This document shows, one piece after another, positions 16,043 through 25,546 of a DNA stretch of 64,000 bases (positions are counted from its first letter, which is position 1; every line of letters begins with the position of its first letter). Made by a program: the position numbers and the translations under genes. Under the pieces are notes generated by a model. That model searched no databases, was not told the DNA's origin, and worked only from the letters and a program-made list of their open reading frames with translations. Where the stretch lies: positions 186,001-250,000 of the forward strand of contig NZ_QUOK01000008.1 in the NCBI RefSeq assembly GCF_003390325.1, read 5' to 3'. Origin of the DNA: Rhodohalobacter sp. SW132 (lineage in GTDB: Bacteria > Bacteroidota > Rhodothermia > Balneolales > Balneolaceae).

Positions 16043-16858
16043 TTACTGAACCCCATCTTCGTTGAAATCATCCCCGCCTTCATCAATAAATTGCACGTTG
16101 CCAAAGGCATTAATGTGAAATTCGAAGTAACGGGTGTGAATACAACCAGCAGGGCAATCTCCCCATTTCTTTTTATACCGAAACGAGATAAATGTTTCTT
16201 CAATCCCGGCAAGGATATCATTTCCATCACCTGCAATATTGTTTGACTCACTATTAATGATCTCTTCAATTTTCTCAAAGTCCATTGCCATCGCAACGGG
16301 GTTGAGAAGCTTTTCAGTAGCAAGAATTGCCGTTCCGTACGAATTGGTTTCAGTTTCAGAATAGCTTTCCAAGACCAGGTCATATTTTTGAATCAGCTCA
16401 TCCACTGCTGCATTCCCTGTTTCCGTTTCCCCTTCTCTCCAGGCCTGCAGCCAGTCCGATGCACCTTCTTTATCCGGCATCACTATAATTTCACCATGCT
16501 TCATGCGGGGCCTGGCTCGGATTTCGAATTCATTGGTTACCCGATTTGCTTCATCCAGTCCGCTATTTACCACATGAACGAGCGCATTATAGTACAGATC
16601 CACCAAACCGTCCGGAATTTCAACTTCTGTGGAGTCCGCCGAATTTACATCACGCAGCGCAAGTTCCACTGCACTTTTATACCACTCTTGGCGTTCGCCG
16701 GCTGTAAGATGGCCATCTTCAGCCTCAGCGATTGACTGTCCATTTTCCCAGTCAATAGGCAGGGTATCCTCACCGGAATCGAGCACGCTCTCGCAGGAGA
16801 AGAATATGGCTGAAATGATCAGAATCAACAGGGTATTCCATCTTTCTGCATGTAACAT
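16043..16858 (-). CDS. Lipoprotein of unknown function
   Basis: The 271 residues start with a hydrophobic segment ending 'IFFSC' (Cys22), so it is probably a lipoprotein. The mature part is acidic and mostly helical, with a C-terminal beta-like segment that contains a Cys pair (CPAGC, about 235-239) and ends in an acidic tail. No family is recognised. A 143-codon frame overlaps it in another phase and looks like a shadow. Confidence 0.7.
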   Translation of the reverse strand: MLHAERWNTLLILIISAIFFSCESVLDSGEDTLPIDWENGQSIAEAEDGHLTAGERQEWYKSAVELALRDVNSADSTEVEIPDGLVDLYYNALVHVVNSGLDEANRVTNEFEIRARPRMKHGEIIVMPDKEGASDWLQAWREGETETGNAAVDELIQKYDLVLESYSETETNSYGTAILATEKLLNPVAMAMDFEKIEEIINSESNNIAGDGNDILAGIEETFISFRYKKKWGDCPAGCIHTRYFEFHINAFGNVQFIDEGGDDFNEDGVQ

Positions 16859-17001
16859 AATGTGTGATATTTTTTCTTTTGGGTTTACCTTTTATACACA
16901 TCAGAAAATCAGACACCTACTTGACTGGAAAATGATTCTCGGGGAGAGCGGTTTTTTCTATAGAGAGTGCTGAACCAGGTAATCACATATACCACGATAG
17001 C

Positions 17002-19770
17002 CTAAAAGGATATCTGAAGACTTACCGATGGGTAGAACCCGGGCATCGTTCTTTCACCGGTTCTGTACCTTGTTACACTGCCATTTTCAAATACAGGCAC
17101 AAGGTTTTTTTCAAGTTCATTTTTCCTGTTGAGGATATTCACCAGGTCGAGACGGAGTTCCATATCGGCCCTCCCGGCTGACGGGGAATAGACCAGCGAA
17201 AAATCTACCTGACTAAAGGGGCTTAAAAAATCCTGCTCCGGGCTGCTAAAATCGAACCCTTCAGCATTGATCGGTTCAGCAAGCTGCAAATAGTTGTAAT
17301 ACGCCTCCCGATAAGCCCAGGTCCGCCCATAAATCCCCTGCCAGCGCACAGATGCCTTTAAGTCAGAGAGCACTCTCCACATCATTCGGAATTGCACACG
17401 ATGAGGGTCACTCCATGGAGCCGGAACCGTTTTCCCGAATTGCGATGTCATATCTACCCGGGTGAAGCTGTAATCGTAGCCGCCCATCAATGATATTCGA
17501 TCATTGGCAACCGACCGGTTCGCACGAATGCTTCCGCCCAGGGCTCTCATCTCAGTTGATTCGGCAAACGCGCTCACTTCCGAACGGTCTAAATCCTCTC
17601 CGGTAAGAAGGTTTCTGTATGATGTGATGTTCGTTACCGGCTGCCATTTATAGTACGCTTCCAGCCGAAGTGTACTGTTTTCTGAGGGTGCAAGATACCA
17701 TGATCCGGCAAGATGATACGCTTTTGGAATCTCTTCATTGCCGGCATGAGACCAGATTGAAAATCCCGGCACAACTGCCGAAGCTCCCGTATTTGTGATC
17801 GAATATTCATTAATAAACTGCCGGTATAGCCCCCCTGAAATCCGGGCCGACCAGTACCCGATGCGCGATTCTGCCTTGTCGTACTGTACGGATATTCTCG
17901 GCTCGGCATATACGGTTTGATTGCCGTCTAAATACGTCAGCCTGCTGCCTAACGACAGATGCCAAAAGCTTCCAAAACGGTAATTTCCCGTGAGATGAGA
18001 GCTGACCATTGAAGATTTTACATTGGAAAATGTAGGCAGGTAGTTTCCTTCTTCCACATCAACACCGGAACGGACGTGATCGAGATGTAAACCTGTTTCC
18101 ACTTCAAAGTTTGATGAAAAGCTGTAGGTCAGATCAGAACCGGCCCTGAAATGATGAATATTATTCCCCTCGATGGATCCCGGCAGTTCTGTAAAACTGC
18201 CCGAACCACCAATTTCATGTGAAAAAGATGCCCGGTCCAATGTAGTTGTAAACCATATAGGGGCATTTGTGGTACGGATGTCACTGCTGTGACTGAACGA
18301 ACCGTAACTATAGCTCATCTTCGTCCGGAAATTGATTCGCGGGGACAACAGACTGTTCCAGCTGATTTGCCCAACCCTGTTTTTCCATTGATACTGCTCA
18401 GCAGCATATAAAAAAGGCACCACATTCACGTCAGGGATAGAGCGATTCAGCACCGCTGTATTTAATTCGTTTTCCGATGCGTAAAATGAAGCATAGAGTT
18501 CATTAAAAGAGTTAATGGTAAGACGGGAAGCAAAATGAGCATCATAAAAATTGAGCTCTGAATCATGATCAACCGGACTGTAAAGTGCGGCATCGGTTTC
18601 AATCGCTTCCGTCTGATTTAGTATAAGCGGATCAATTTGATCCCAGGACCGGAGCGACTCTCGCAAAACCGGGTCTCTGTACGTATCCCAATAGCTGTTT
18701 CTGAACGCGCTCATCACCTGCAGTGAAGATTCATCACCCAAATCAAATGAATAGTCGCCCCGCAGGTTAATCGCCAGGGGATCTGCCTGAAGTGTGGCTC
18801 CCCGATTTCCCACAGCTCCTAAATCGTGGGATAGATCCACCGCACCTGACAGGCTGCTTGCTTCAGAAGCACCGAATCCTGCGCGGTTCAGGGTTACCCG
18901 CCCGATGGCGTGCGGACTAAACGCGCTGAACATCTTCCCGATTGAGTGCGGATTGTAGACCGGTGCCCCGTCCAGCAGCAGCCGGTTTTCGCTCTGCTGA
19001 CTGCCCTGCAGCTGAATTCCGTTCATAGGTAAACCGTGCTGAACTCCGGGCACAAGGCTCAAATCCCTGATAGGGCTACTCATCATGGCTTCCGCTTCAA
19101 GAGTTTCTCCGTTGTTCGGATTTGAATTCGAATAGCTGCCAAAAACTCCCGGGCGATGAGATTCAACAATTACAGGAGCAACAGTGAGCTGCTTCGGTTG
19201 CAAGCTCACTGTCTCCTGTATGCGCTCATTTGGCGGGATACGTACCGATTTAGTTACCGCTTCATATCCCACATAGCTAAAAATGATGGTGTACTCCCCG
19301 CTGATCAGCCTTGATATAGCAAAGTTGCCGGACTGTCCTGTACTGGTTCCGCCTGATGCATCTGCCAGCATCACGGTGGCTCCCGGAAGCGGGTGCCCGG
19401 TACGGCCATCAACCACTTTCCCCGTAAACACACCGTAGGCTGGGTCTTCCGCTGCAACCGTTACGATCACGATTGTCCCGGATGAAAGCGTGAGGAAATC
19501 AAGACCATGAGCGGACAGTACCGATCTTAGAAGGTCTCTGATTTCAAGATTTTGAACTCTCTGATACACCTCAGCACCCCGGATAATATCCGGATCGTAA
19601 ACAAGATCTATTTCTGCTTCTCGTGCTATTCGGTCGAGTACCGTTTCCAGCGACTCTCCCCTGAAATCAAAACTGAAACGTACCGGGTCACTATCCTGCG
19701 CAGCGGCCGGCACGCTAAAAACAGACAGCGCGGATACGGCCAAAACAATATAAATCCGGAGTAGCTTCAT
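17002..19770 (-). CDS. TonB-dependent receptor with STN signalling domain
   Basis: This 922-residue outer-membrane receptor has a signal peptide (AAAQ, about 25). An STN domain (about 30-100, 'FDFRGESLETVLDRIAREA') follows, then a carboxypeptidase-like beta-sandwich (about 115-195, 'GYEAVTKSVRIPP'), a plug ('LLLDGAPVYNP', about 265) and a 22-strand-type barrel ending in 'FYPSVSLQISF'. It lies 93 bases after fecR and an ECF sigma gene on the same strand. The arrangement matches FecA-FecR-FecI signalling: ligand binding outside, then STN contact with FecR. The ligand is not shown by the sequence. Confidence 0.88.
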   Translation of the reverse strand: MKLLRIYIVLAVSALSVFSVPAAAQDSDPVRFSFDFRGESLETVLDRIAREAEIDLVYDPDIIRGAEVYQRVQNLEIRDLLRSVLSAHGLDFLTLSSGTIVIVTVAAEDPAYGVFTGKVVDGRTGHPLPGATVMLADASGGTSTGQSGNFAISRLISGEYTIIFSYVGYEAVTKSVRIPPNERIQETVSLQPKQLTVAPVIVESHRPGVFGSYSNSNPNNGETLEAEAMMSSPIRDLSLVPGVQHGLPMNGIQLQGSQQSENRLLLDGAPVYNPHSIGKMFSAFSPHAIGRVTLNRAGFGASEASSLSGAVDLSHDLGAVGNRGATLQADPLAINLRGDYSFDLGDESSLQVMSAFRNSYWDTYRDPVLRESLRSWDQIDPLILNQTEAIETDAALYSPVDHDSELNFYDAHFASRLTINSFNELYASFYASENELNTAVLNRSIPDVNVVPFLYAAEQYQWKNRVGQISWNSLLSPRINFRTKMSYSYGSFSHSSDIRTTNAPIWFTTTLDRASFSHEIGGSGSFTELPGSIEGNNIHHFRAGSDLTYSFSSNFEVETGLHLDHVRSGVDVEEGNYLPTFSNVKSSMVSSHLTGNYRFGSFWHLSLGSRLTYLDGNQTVYAEPRISVQYDKAESRIGYWSARISGGLYRQFINEYSITNTGASAVVPGFSIWSHAGNEEIPKAYHLAGSWYLAPSENSTLRLEAYYKWQPVTNITSYRNLLTGEDLDRSEVSAFAESTEMRALGGSIRANRSVANDRISLMGGYDYSFTRVDMTSQFGKTVPAPWSDPHRVQFRMMWRVLSDLKASVRWQGIYGRTWAYREAYYNYLQLAEPINAEGFDFSSPEQDFLSPFSQVDFSLVYSPSAGRADMELRLDLVNILNRKNELEKNLVPVFENGSVTRYRTGERTMPGFYPSVSLQISF

Positions 19771-19863
19771 CTGACTTCGTTATTGATAGATTTTGAGCTC
19801 GGTCAACTCACGAAAATTCTTCATTTAATCCAAAGAAATTGCCTTTAAGTATAATTGGAGATG

Positions 19864-20781
19864 CTAATAAACCCTGAAACCGTTAGCGGTTCTCGCGTAA
19901 TTTAAGCCGGCCACGGTACAGATATCATCCAGCAGCGATTCAACACTCTCCACCTGCCGGTAATACCCGGTTAGCGTTTCTGTGGCAGCACGGCTGTTTT
20001 CCAGATCAACCCTCACGCCGAAACGACGTTCAACTTCCCTGAAAATATGGCCCAGCGGTTCATCATAAAATACGAACATTCGCTCCCGCCAGCCGGTAAT
20101 GAGTTCCATATCCGCCTCGGCTGGTTCTTCAGGCTTAACACTGCCGGCACTCCACGTTGATCTGTATCCTGCCGTGAGATTTACCCTGTTCTGATCCATT
20201 CCTTCCGGGAAAAAGAGAACCGAACCGCTTTTTACAGCTACACGGGTTTTATCACCTGGATCATCTGCCCAGGAGCGAACTGAAAATTCAGTCCCTGTAA
20301 CTTCGGTTACTGTTCCGTTGGCTTTCACGATAAATGGTACATTTCCGTTTTTCACATCAAACCACGCCTCTCCGTTAAGAGAAAGTGTTCGGTTGGTTAC
20401 CCCAAACAGACGGTTAAACTGCACAGTCGTACCGCTGTTCAGCTCAATGAGGCTGCCGTCGGGCAGCTCGAGCTCCGCAATCTCACCGTAGGGCGCGGTA
20501 ACATTCCGGGGCATAAAAAAGAGCACTGCGCCAAACAGGATCAGTGCTACTGCAGCGACCAGGTAACGGCTGTAACGGTGAATGTAGCCGGAAATCTCCG
20601 GTTTCTGCGACTCTGTTTCGAGCCGTATGTGCAGATCCTTCAGTGCATCTTCGGTTTCAGATTCCCCGGGCAAATCAAAATCTTTCCACTCATCTGCGCC
20701 GGCAGAAACATCCCATATCTTTTGCAGATCTTCATCTTGCAAAGGGTGGGTATCTTTCGGTTTTTTATCTTTCTCAGACAT
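19864..20781 (-). CDS. FecR-type anti-sigma factor
   Basis: This is a 305-residue inner-membrane regulator of the adjacent ECF sigma factor. I chose the ATG at 20781, which overlaps the sigma stop in ATGTCTGA and so couples the two; an ATG at 20814 would give a longer overlap. It has a cytoplasmic N-terminal part, one transmembrane helix (VAAVALILFGAVLFFM), the FecR domain ('ELPDGSLIELNSGTTVQF', 'GEAWFDV') and a C-terminal STN-like fold ('LGHIFREVERRFGV', 'LDDICTVAGL'). It probably passes the signal of the receptor encoded downstream. Confidence 0.9.
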   Translation of the reverse strand: MSEKDKKPKDTHPLQDEDLQKIWDVSAGADEWKDFDLPGESETEDALKDLHIRLETESQKPEISGYIHRYSRYLVAAVALILFGAVLFFMPRNVTAPYGEIAELELPDGSLIELNSGTTVQFNRLFGVTNRTLSLNGEAWFDVKNGNVPFIVKANGTVTEVTGTEFSVRSWADDPGDKTRVAVKSGSVLFFPEGMDQNRVNLTAGYRSTWSAGSVKPEEPAEADMELITGWRERMFVFYDEPLGHIFREVERRFGVRVDLENSRAATETLTGYYRQVESVESLLDDICTVAGLNYARTANGFRVY

Positions 20782-21358
20782 CCTGGATTTTGCTCTTTTC
20801 CTGTTGATATTCATCGTAACACTCCCTCAATGTCCGGAGTGCAGCCACGATATGATTGTTTACGGTTTTCGGGGATACATCCATAACCCCGGCAATTTCT
20901 TCATGGTCGAGCCCTTCAAACCGGCTTAGTTGAAAAGCTTCTTTTTGGCGTTCCGGCAGATCGCCAATCCAATTTGTAAACTTCTGCTGAAGTGAATCTT
21001 CATCGCCGGGAGCCGTTTCCGGATGTTCTGAATCTTCAACTGACTGACCAGATGCCACATCATGATCCACATAAACGCCTGACCTGTCACGAATCAGATT
21101 GAGTGCCCGGTTGCGCACCATTGTATACAAAAAACTTTTCAGGGATTTTTCCGGATCAACCCTTTCACGTCGTTTCCACAGAGTGAAAAAACACTCCTGT
21201 ACCACATCGCAGGCCGCGGTTCGGTCACGGGTATACCGCACCGCAAACCGTACCAAAACGGGATAACTGCTCCGAAACAGTTCATCAAAAGCCTTACGGT
21301 TTGACCGGCTGATCTGCTTCGCCCACAAAGTAAATTGTTGATCCGACGGATTATTCAT
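20774..21358 (-). CDS. ECF RNA polymerase sigma factor
   Basis: This 194-residue sigma70-family ECF factor has region 2 ('FDELFRSSYPVLVRFAVRYT', 'DVVQECFFTLWKRRE') and region 4 ('LPERQKEAFQLSRFEGLDHEEIA', then a helix-turn-helix 'DVSPKTVNNHIVAALRTLRE'). An acidic linker of about 30 residues joins them. It is first in an operon with fecR and the STN receptor, so it probably transcribes that operon when released. Confidence 0.93.
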   Translation of the reverse strand: MNNPSDQQFTLWAKQISRSNRKAFDELFRSSYPVLVRFAVRYTRDRTAACDVVQECFFTLWKRRERVDPEKSLKSFLYTMVRNRALNLIRDRSGVYVDHDVASGQSVEDSEHPETAPGDEDSLQQKFTNWIGDLPERQKEAFQLSRFEGLDHEEIAGVMDVSPKTVNNHIVAALRTLRECYDEYQQEKSKIQDV

Positions 21359-21743
21359 CTGTTTGTTCTGTCATTTATACACAAGCTTTAAAGCATGTAC
21401 CTATCGTGAACTTAAAATTTATTTCACAGAGCATCGAATTGCCCTTCACGTAACGGATGTTTTTCAAAATCTTTTTCAAATCATCACAAATTATCTTCTT
21501 TTTCCCGTTCAGATTCTCATACAGCACATATATTCTTCAAATTATTTAACTGCCAATTGTAAAATAATTTTCACTGATTATTAACCTGCTGCCCGTCAGT
21601 AAGATAGGCATTTCCACCTACTGAGATAGCATATTACCTGCGGGAACATTACTAAATCGCAGGTCGTTACAGCGTATGATTCAAATATACAGAGAGCATC
21701 TTTGTTGAAAGAATCCTTAACCCCCAATTAAACAACGAATCAA
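21359..21743. other. Divergent promoter region, sigma operon / fasciclin gene
   Basis: This 385-base AT-rich region has no gene that I can support. A perfect 7-base stem ACCTGCG (21636-21642) / CGCAGGT (21658-21664) lies 80 bases before the fasciclin gene, in its probable leader. Confidence 0.4.
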
Positions 21744-22271
21744 ATGACAATTATTAAAACCACTTTTGTGGCGCTGATTGCGATAACGCTTTTCGCAATG
21801 GCACCTCATACAACCACTGAAAAAGAACAGGATCACAATCACCATAATATTGTGGAACTTGCTTCTGAAAATGAAAACCTCTCTACACTTGTTGCAGCTA
21901 TAGATGCTGCAGGCCTTGTAGAGACACTTGAAGGTGACGGACCGTTTACTGTCTTCGCTCCCACCAACGAAGCCTTCGATGCACTGCCTGAAGGTACGCT
22001 GGAATCGTTGCTTCAGCCTGAAAACCGAGAACTTTTGGTTGAAATTCTCACCTATCATGTCGTACCGGGCAAAGTAATGTCTGGCGATCTGAGTGACGGC
22101 ATGAGTGCCGAGACTGTGCAAGGAAGCGAAGTTTCAATTTCGGTATCCGATTATGGCGTGCGTGTGGATGAAGCCTCCGTATCTGAAGCGGATATTGAAG
22201 CCAGTAATGGTGTTGTACATGTAATCGATTCGGTTATTTTACCTCCGGAAGATACCTCATCCGGTTACTAA
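21744..22271 (+). CDS. Fasciclin (FAS1) domain exported protein
   Basis: This 175-residue exported protein has one FAS1 domain. The N-terminal hydrophobic segment (about 5-20) is a signal or anchor. The FAS1 boxes are clear: 'LSTLVAAIDAAGL', 'GPFTVFAPTNEAFDALP', 'ILTYHVVPGK' and 'ASNGVVHVIDSVILPP'. FAS1 proteins act in surface adhesion; no partner is suggested by the neighbours. A strong terminator follows. Confidence 0.92.
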   Translation: MTIIKTTFVALIAITLFAMAPHTTTEKEQDHNHHNIVELASENENLSTLVAAIDAAGLVETLEGDGPFTVFAPTNEAFDALPEGTLESLLQPENRELLVEILTYHVVPGKVMSGDLSDGMSAETVQGSEVSISVSDYGVRVDEASVSEADIEASNGVVHVIDSVILPPEDTSSGY

Positions 22272-22293
22272 ATCCGTTCAATTTTTTACCCTA

Positions 22294-22330
22294 AACCACG
22301 TTCTGACATTCAGGGCGTGGTTTTTTTTAT
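22294..22330 (+). terminator. Intrinsic terminator
   Basis: AACCACG (22294-22300) pairs with CGTGGTT (22316-22322) and a T run follows, just after the fasciclin gene. Confidence 0.85.
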
Positions 22331-22430
22331 TTTACCCCGTCGTTGAAACTCTTTTCCAAACGATCCCGTAAAATTTCGAACAGAACATTTACAAGGCTTA
22401 AATGCCTTTCAATTCTTCATCTTCGAAATT

Positions 22431-22961
22431 ATGAAACCATCAAACCAGATTCTCTCTACTGCATTTCTTTTCATACTATTTCAATTTGCTCTTGCTGCCC
22501 AGGTTATTGGCCAATCGGGTGGTATCACCATTTCTGATGATGAAATGGACGTCTTTTTCACGGAACGAATTCCGCCTTCCGATGCAATTGAAGCTATACA
22601 AACCCGTGAGGGTTCAGTTGACCTGCTGCTGACCGAGAACGATCTCGTCATTCAATTTTCTAATAAAGGTCTGGAGAAGATGGCTGCGGAGATCCAGGGA
22701 GATAAAAGCGACTCCCAATTTGAAGCAATCATAAAGTCGATGGTAAGCAGCGGCGTGCAAACCTTCCTCGATCGCGCAATGATTATTCCCTATTATGAAA
22801 TAGATGAGATTTCATATTCAGACGGAAGGCTAATCATACTAAATAAAGATGGCAAAGAGATATTTGGTGATCTGGAATTCAACGATTCGAAGGTGGTAGA
22901 AAACTTTTCACGGCGTGATGCCCGCAAATTTGTATCGGCGGCAGAACGGCTTCTTTATTGA
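22431..22961 (+). CDS. Exported protein of unknown function
   Basis: The 176 residues have a signal peptide with probable cleavage after 'VIGQ' (about 28). The rest is a compact alpha/beta protein with 'MDVFFTERIPPSDAIEAIQ' near the front and 'EIDEISYSDGRLIILNKDGKEIF' late. I recognise no domain. It stands alone between two terminators. Confidence 0.7.
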   Translation: MKPSNQILSTAFLFILFQFALAAQVIGQSGGITISDDEMDVFFTERIPPSDAIEAIQTREGSVDLLLTENDLVIQFSNKGLEKMAAEIQGDKSDSQFEAIIKSMVSSGVQTFLDRAMIIPYYEIDEISYSDGRLIILNKDGKEIFGDLEFNDSKVVENFSRRDARKFVSAAERLLY

Positions 22962-22993
22962 TCCGGATGAAATTTGCAGATATATAACCTGAT

Positions 22994-23030
22994 AAAAAAA
23001 GCCGCGTCTCTTTCGAAACGCGGCTTTTTT
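22994..23030. terminator. Bidirectional intrinsic terminator
   Basis: A strong GC stem, AAGCCGCGT with AACGCGGCTT, is flanked by A and T runs on the two sides. It serves the 22431 gene and the convergent metalloprotease. Confidence 0.9.
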
Positions 23031-23059
23031 ATGTACTTATCTGATTTAATACCTTCGCT

Positions 23060-25546
23060 TTATGAAGGGTCCAGTATATTATCAATGCGCCTGTCTATAT
23101 CATTCAGGTGTGCAATGGTTGCACGATGATTTGTGCGGTTTTTAGCACTCTGCACATCACTCTGAAGTTGTTCAAGCTGTTCTCTTGCCATCGGGCGAAT
23201 ATCAGACTGGCTTACATTTACCTGTGTCCAACCTATTTGCTGCCGGAATGCTGCCGGAATGGAAGGAAGGTCTCCCGTCATCAAATACTCCATCCGTTCA
23301 ACGTAGGCTCTCTGCAGATTTCTGCGATAAACGTTGATTTCTGATCCGCCGCTCAGTTCCGTCCATACCGCTGACCGTACATCATCCATAAATTCAAATG
23401 GTGAGTAGACATTTTCGGCCCGGTTTTCATACTCAATCAACCGTGCAAGTCGCTGAGGATCGAGGATGTTATTCAGCACACTGGCCTGGCGACCGCGGAA
23501 AGAGTCCACAAAATCGGCCTGGTTGATACGGCTGAGAATATCTTCATTATATACCCAAGTTGGTGCCGTGAAAGCGTGTCGCTCAAGAAACTCCATCGCG
23601 CGTTTTTGGTCTTCTACAGATACAGGGCTGTATACAGCTCCATCCTGCTCAAACGTTTTATGATCTTCAAATACACCACCAATATTTGCGGCAACATGCC
23701 CCATATATCGTCCCCATTGTGCCACAACATTTCCATAGAGTTCTGAAAGGTGGCTGAAATCAGAGCCTTCTTCTGATATCCAGTCGATCAGGTTATCCGT
23801 GATGACCTGCAGGTTTGCCAGCCCATATTCACTGGCGCGCATGGCATCATCCCCGAGATCTTCATTTTGAGATCTTGGATCGATTCTGCTGGAGGTTTGC
23901 CTGCCGTAGAAATAGTGAGGATCGTCTGCACGCTCTCGAACCCATTTGTTCAGCGTATCACGCTGCTCTTCTATCGGCATATCTCCAAACCAGGTATATC
24001 CCCATTTTACAGACCATTTATCGTACTCACCCACACGCGGCAGGAAGTTTGTGACGCCGTCGCCGGGTTGCGCAATGTAATTAAATCGTGCATAATCCAT
24101 GATCGAAGGTGCCGTACCGTGGTTGTCGGTATACGTTGGTGATCGCAGGGAATCAACCGGCGTGGCATAACTGGAACCGAAGTTATGCGGCAGGCCAAGT
24201 GTATGCCCAACTTCATGAGCGGAAACAAATCGAATAAGTTCCCCCATTACTTCGTCATCCATATCCACAGCACGCGCTTCGGGGTTTGCAGCAGCAGTTT
24301 GTACGAAGTACCAGTTTCTAAGCAGGTTGGCAACATTATGGAACCATCCGATAGATGAGGTGATAATCTGCCCTGAACGCGGATCATTTACATGTGGCCC
24401 GTATGCATTTTGGGTCGATGACGCGAAATATCGGATCATGCTGTACCGAACATCTTCTGGACTAAAATCTGGGTCTTCCTCTTCAGTCGGAGCCATTTTA
24501 CCGTAAATTGCATTTTTGAAACCCGCAGCCTCAAATGCAACCTGCCAGTCATCCACACCCTGAATCAGCCACTCCCGGTAGCGTTCGGGAGTTGCCCGGT
24601 CAACATAAAAAATGATCGGTTCTTCCGGCTCAACCAGTTCTCCGCGCAAATACGCTTCTTTATCTTTTGGCACCAGGTTCCAGCGGGTGATGTTACGCAC
24701 CTGTTCTGCCCGGTGAACATCCCGCCCGTAATCGCGCTGAGTTGCGCTGAAGTAACCCACGCGTTCATCATATGTGCGTGCCTGTACCGGCTGTTTCGCC
24801 ATCAGGATCATGCTATGATTTACTTCCAGTGTGATGGCGCCGGTTGCTGAATTCGAGGGTGGATTTCCCGCTTCGTAAGTCAGCAGATGACGTGCTTCTA
24901 CATTTTCAGGGAAACTTCGAATACGTTCTATATAACTTCTGCTGCCGTCAAGCCGGCGTACCTGGTACTGCTGCCGGCGATTCTGCTGAAGGCCAAGCGC
25001 CGGGACATCCGTAGAAAAGAGGTTTGTAACATCAATTACCGTACCGGTTGAATCTTCATTCAGTGCCTTGATATCAAAAGACATGATGATCGGCTCAAAA
25101 TTTGAATTTCTTACCGCTTCATAAATCGGAAGAGAGTCGCTTGCCGTATTCTGGAACGACACCCGCCGAAGCAGAATATCATCCTGACGTCTCTCCCAGC
25201 GTAAAACCTGGTTACTGAGTCGCTCACCGCCATACCCGATGCCATCTGCTGTTCTGGATATTCGTGATACCATCAGCATTTCACGCCCCAGGAGTGAGTC
25301 TGGAATTTCGTAGTAAAACGTACCGTCGTCTTCATAAACCGTAAAAAGTCCGTCATCTTTCTCAAACGAATCTTCAATAACCTCACTAAAAGGTTTGATT
25401 TCATTATCGTTAGGGGCTGTTCTCGGCGGAGTGGGCCTGTCAGCGGGGGCGTCATCGGTAGATGAACCGAAAATTCCGCAGCCCGTAATCAGGAAAAGCG
25501 AAAGCGCTCCAATTAATAGTTTTGTAGCAATTTTGTGTATATACAT
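23060..25546 (-). CDS. Zinc metalloprotease lipoprotein, DUF5117/DUF4953 type
   Basis: This is an 828-residue predicted lipoprotein (LITGC, Cys23). The N-terminal half is beta-rich, as in DUF5117/5118 proteins. The catalytic part has the metzincin motif HEVGHTLGLPHN, with the first His at about residue 444. A Met-turn candidate 'PSIMDYARFNYIAQPGDG' follows about 40 residues later. It is a common exported peptidase type in Bacteroidota; the substrate is unknown. The gene is monocistronic, ending at the shared terminator. Confidence 0.9.
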   Translation of the reverse strand: MYIHKIATKLLIGALSLFLITGCGIFGSSTDDAPADRPTPPRTAPNDNEIKPFSEVIEDSFEKDDGLFTVYEDDGTFYYEIPDSLLGREMLMVSRISRTADGIGYGGERLSNQVLRWERRQDDILLRRVSFQNTASDSLPIYEAVRNSNFEPIIMSFDIKALNEDSTGTVIDVTNLFSTDVPALGLQQNRRQQYQVRRLDGSRSYIERIRSFPENVEARHLLTYEAGNPPSNSATGAITLEVNHSMILMAKQPVQARTYDERVGYFSATQRDYGRDVHRAEQVRNITRWNLVPKDKEAYLRGELVEPEEPIIFYVDRATPERYREWLIQGVDDWQVAFEAAGFKNAIYGKMAPTEEEDPDFSPEDVRYSMIRYFASSTQNAYGPHVNDPRSGQIITSSIGWFHNVANLLRNWYFVQTAAANPEARAVDMDDEVMGELIRFVSAHEVGHTLGLPHNFGSSYATPVDSLRSPTYTDNHGTAPSIMDYARFNYIAQPGDGVTNFLPRVGEYDKWSVKWGYTWFGDMPIEEQRDTLNKWVRERADDPHYFYGRQTSSRIDPRSQNEDLGDDAMRASEYGLANLQVITDNLIDWISEEGSDFSHLSELYGNVVAQWGRYMGHVAANIGGVFEDHKTFEQDGAVYSPVSVEDQKRAMEFLERHAFTAPTWVYNEDILSRINQADFVDSFRGRQASVLNNILDPQRLARLIEYENRAENVYSPFEFMDDVRSAVWTELSGGSEINVYRRNLQRAYVERMEYLMTGDLPSIPAAFRQQIGWTQVNVSQSDIRPMAREQLEQLQSDVQSAKNRTNHRATIAHLNDIDRRIDNILDPS

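Noticed and set aside
15952-16383. 143-codon minus-strand frame overlapping the lipoprotein gene
   Set aside because: It is in a different phase of the same strand as a better-supported lipoprotein frame with a signal sequence.
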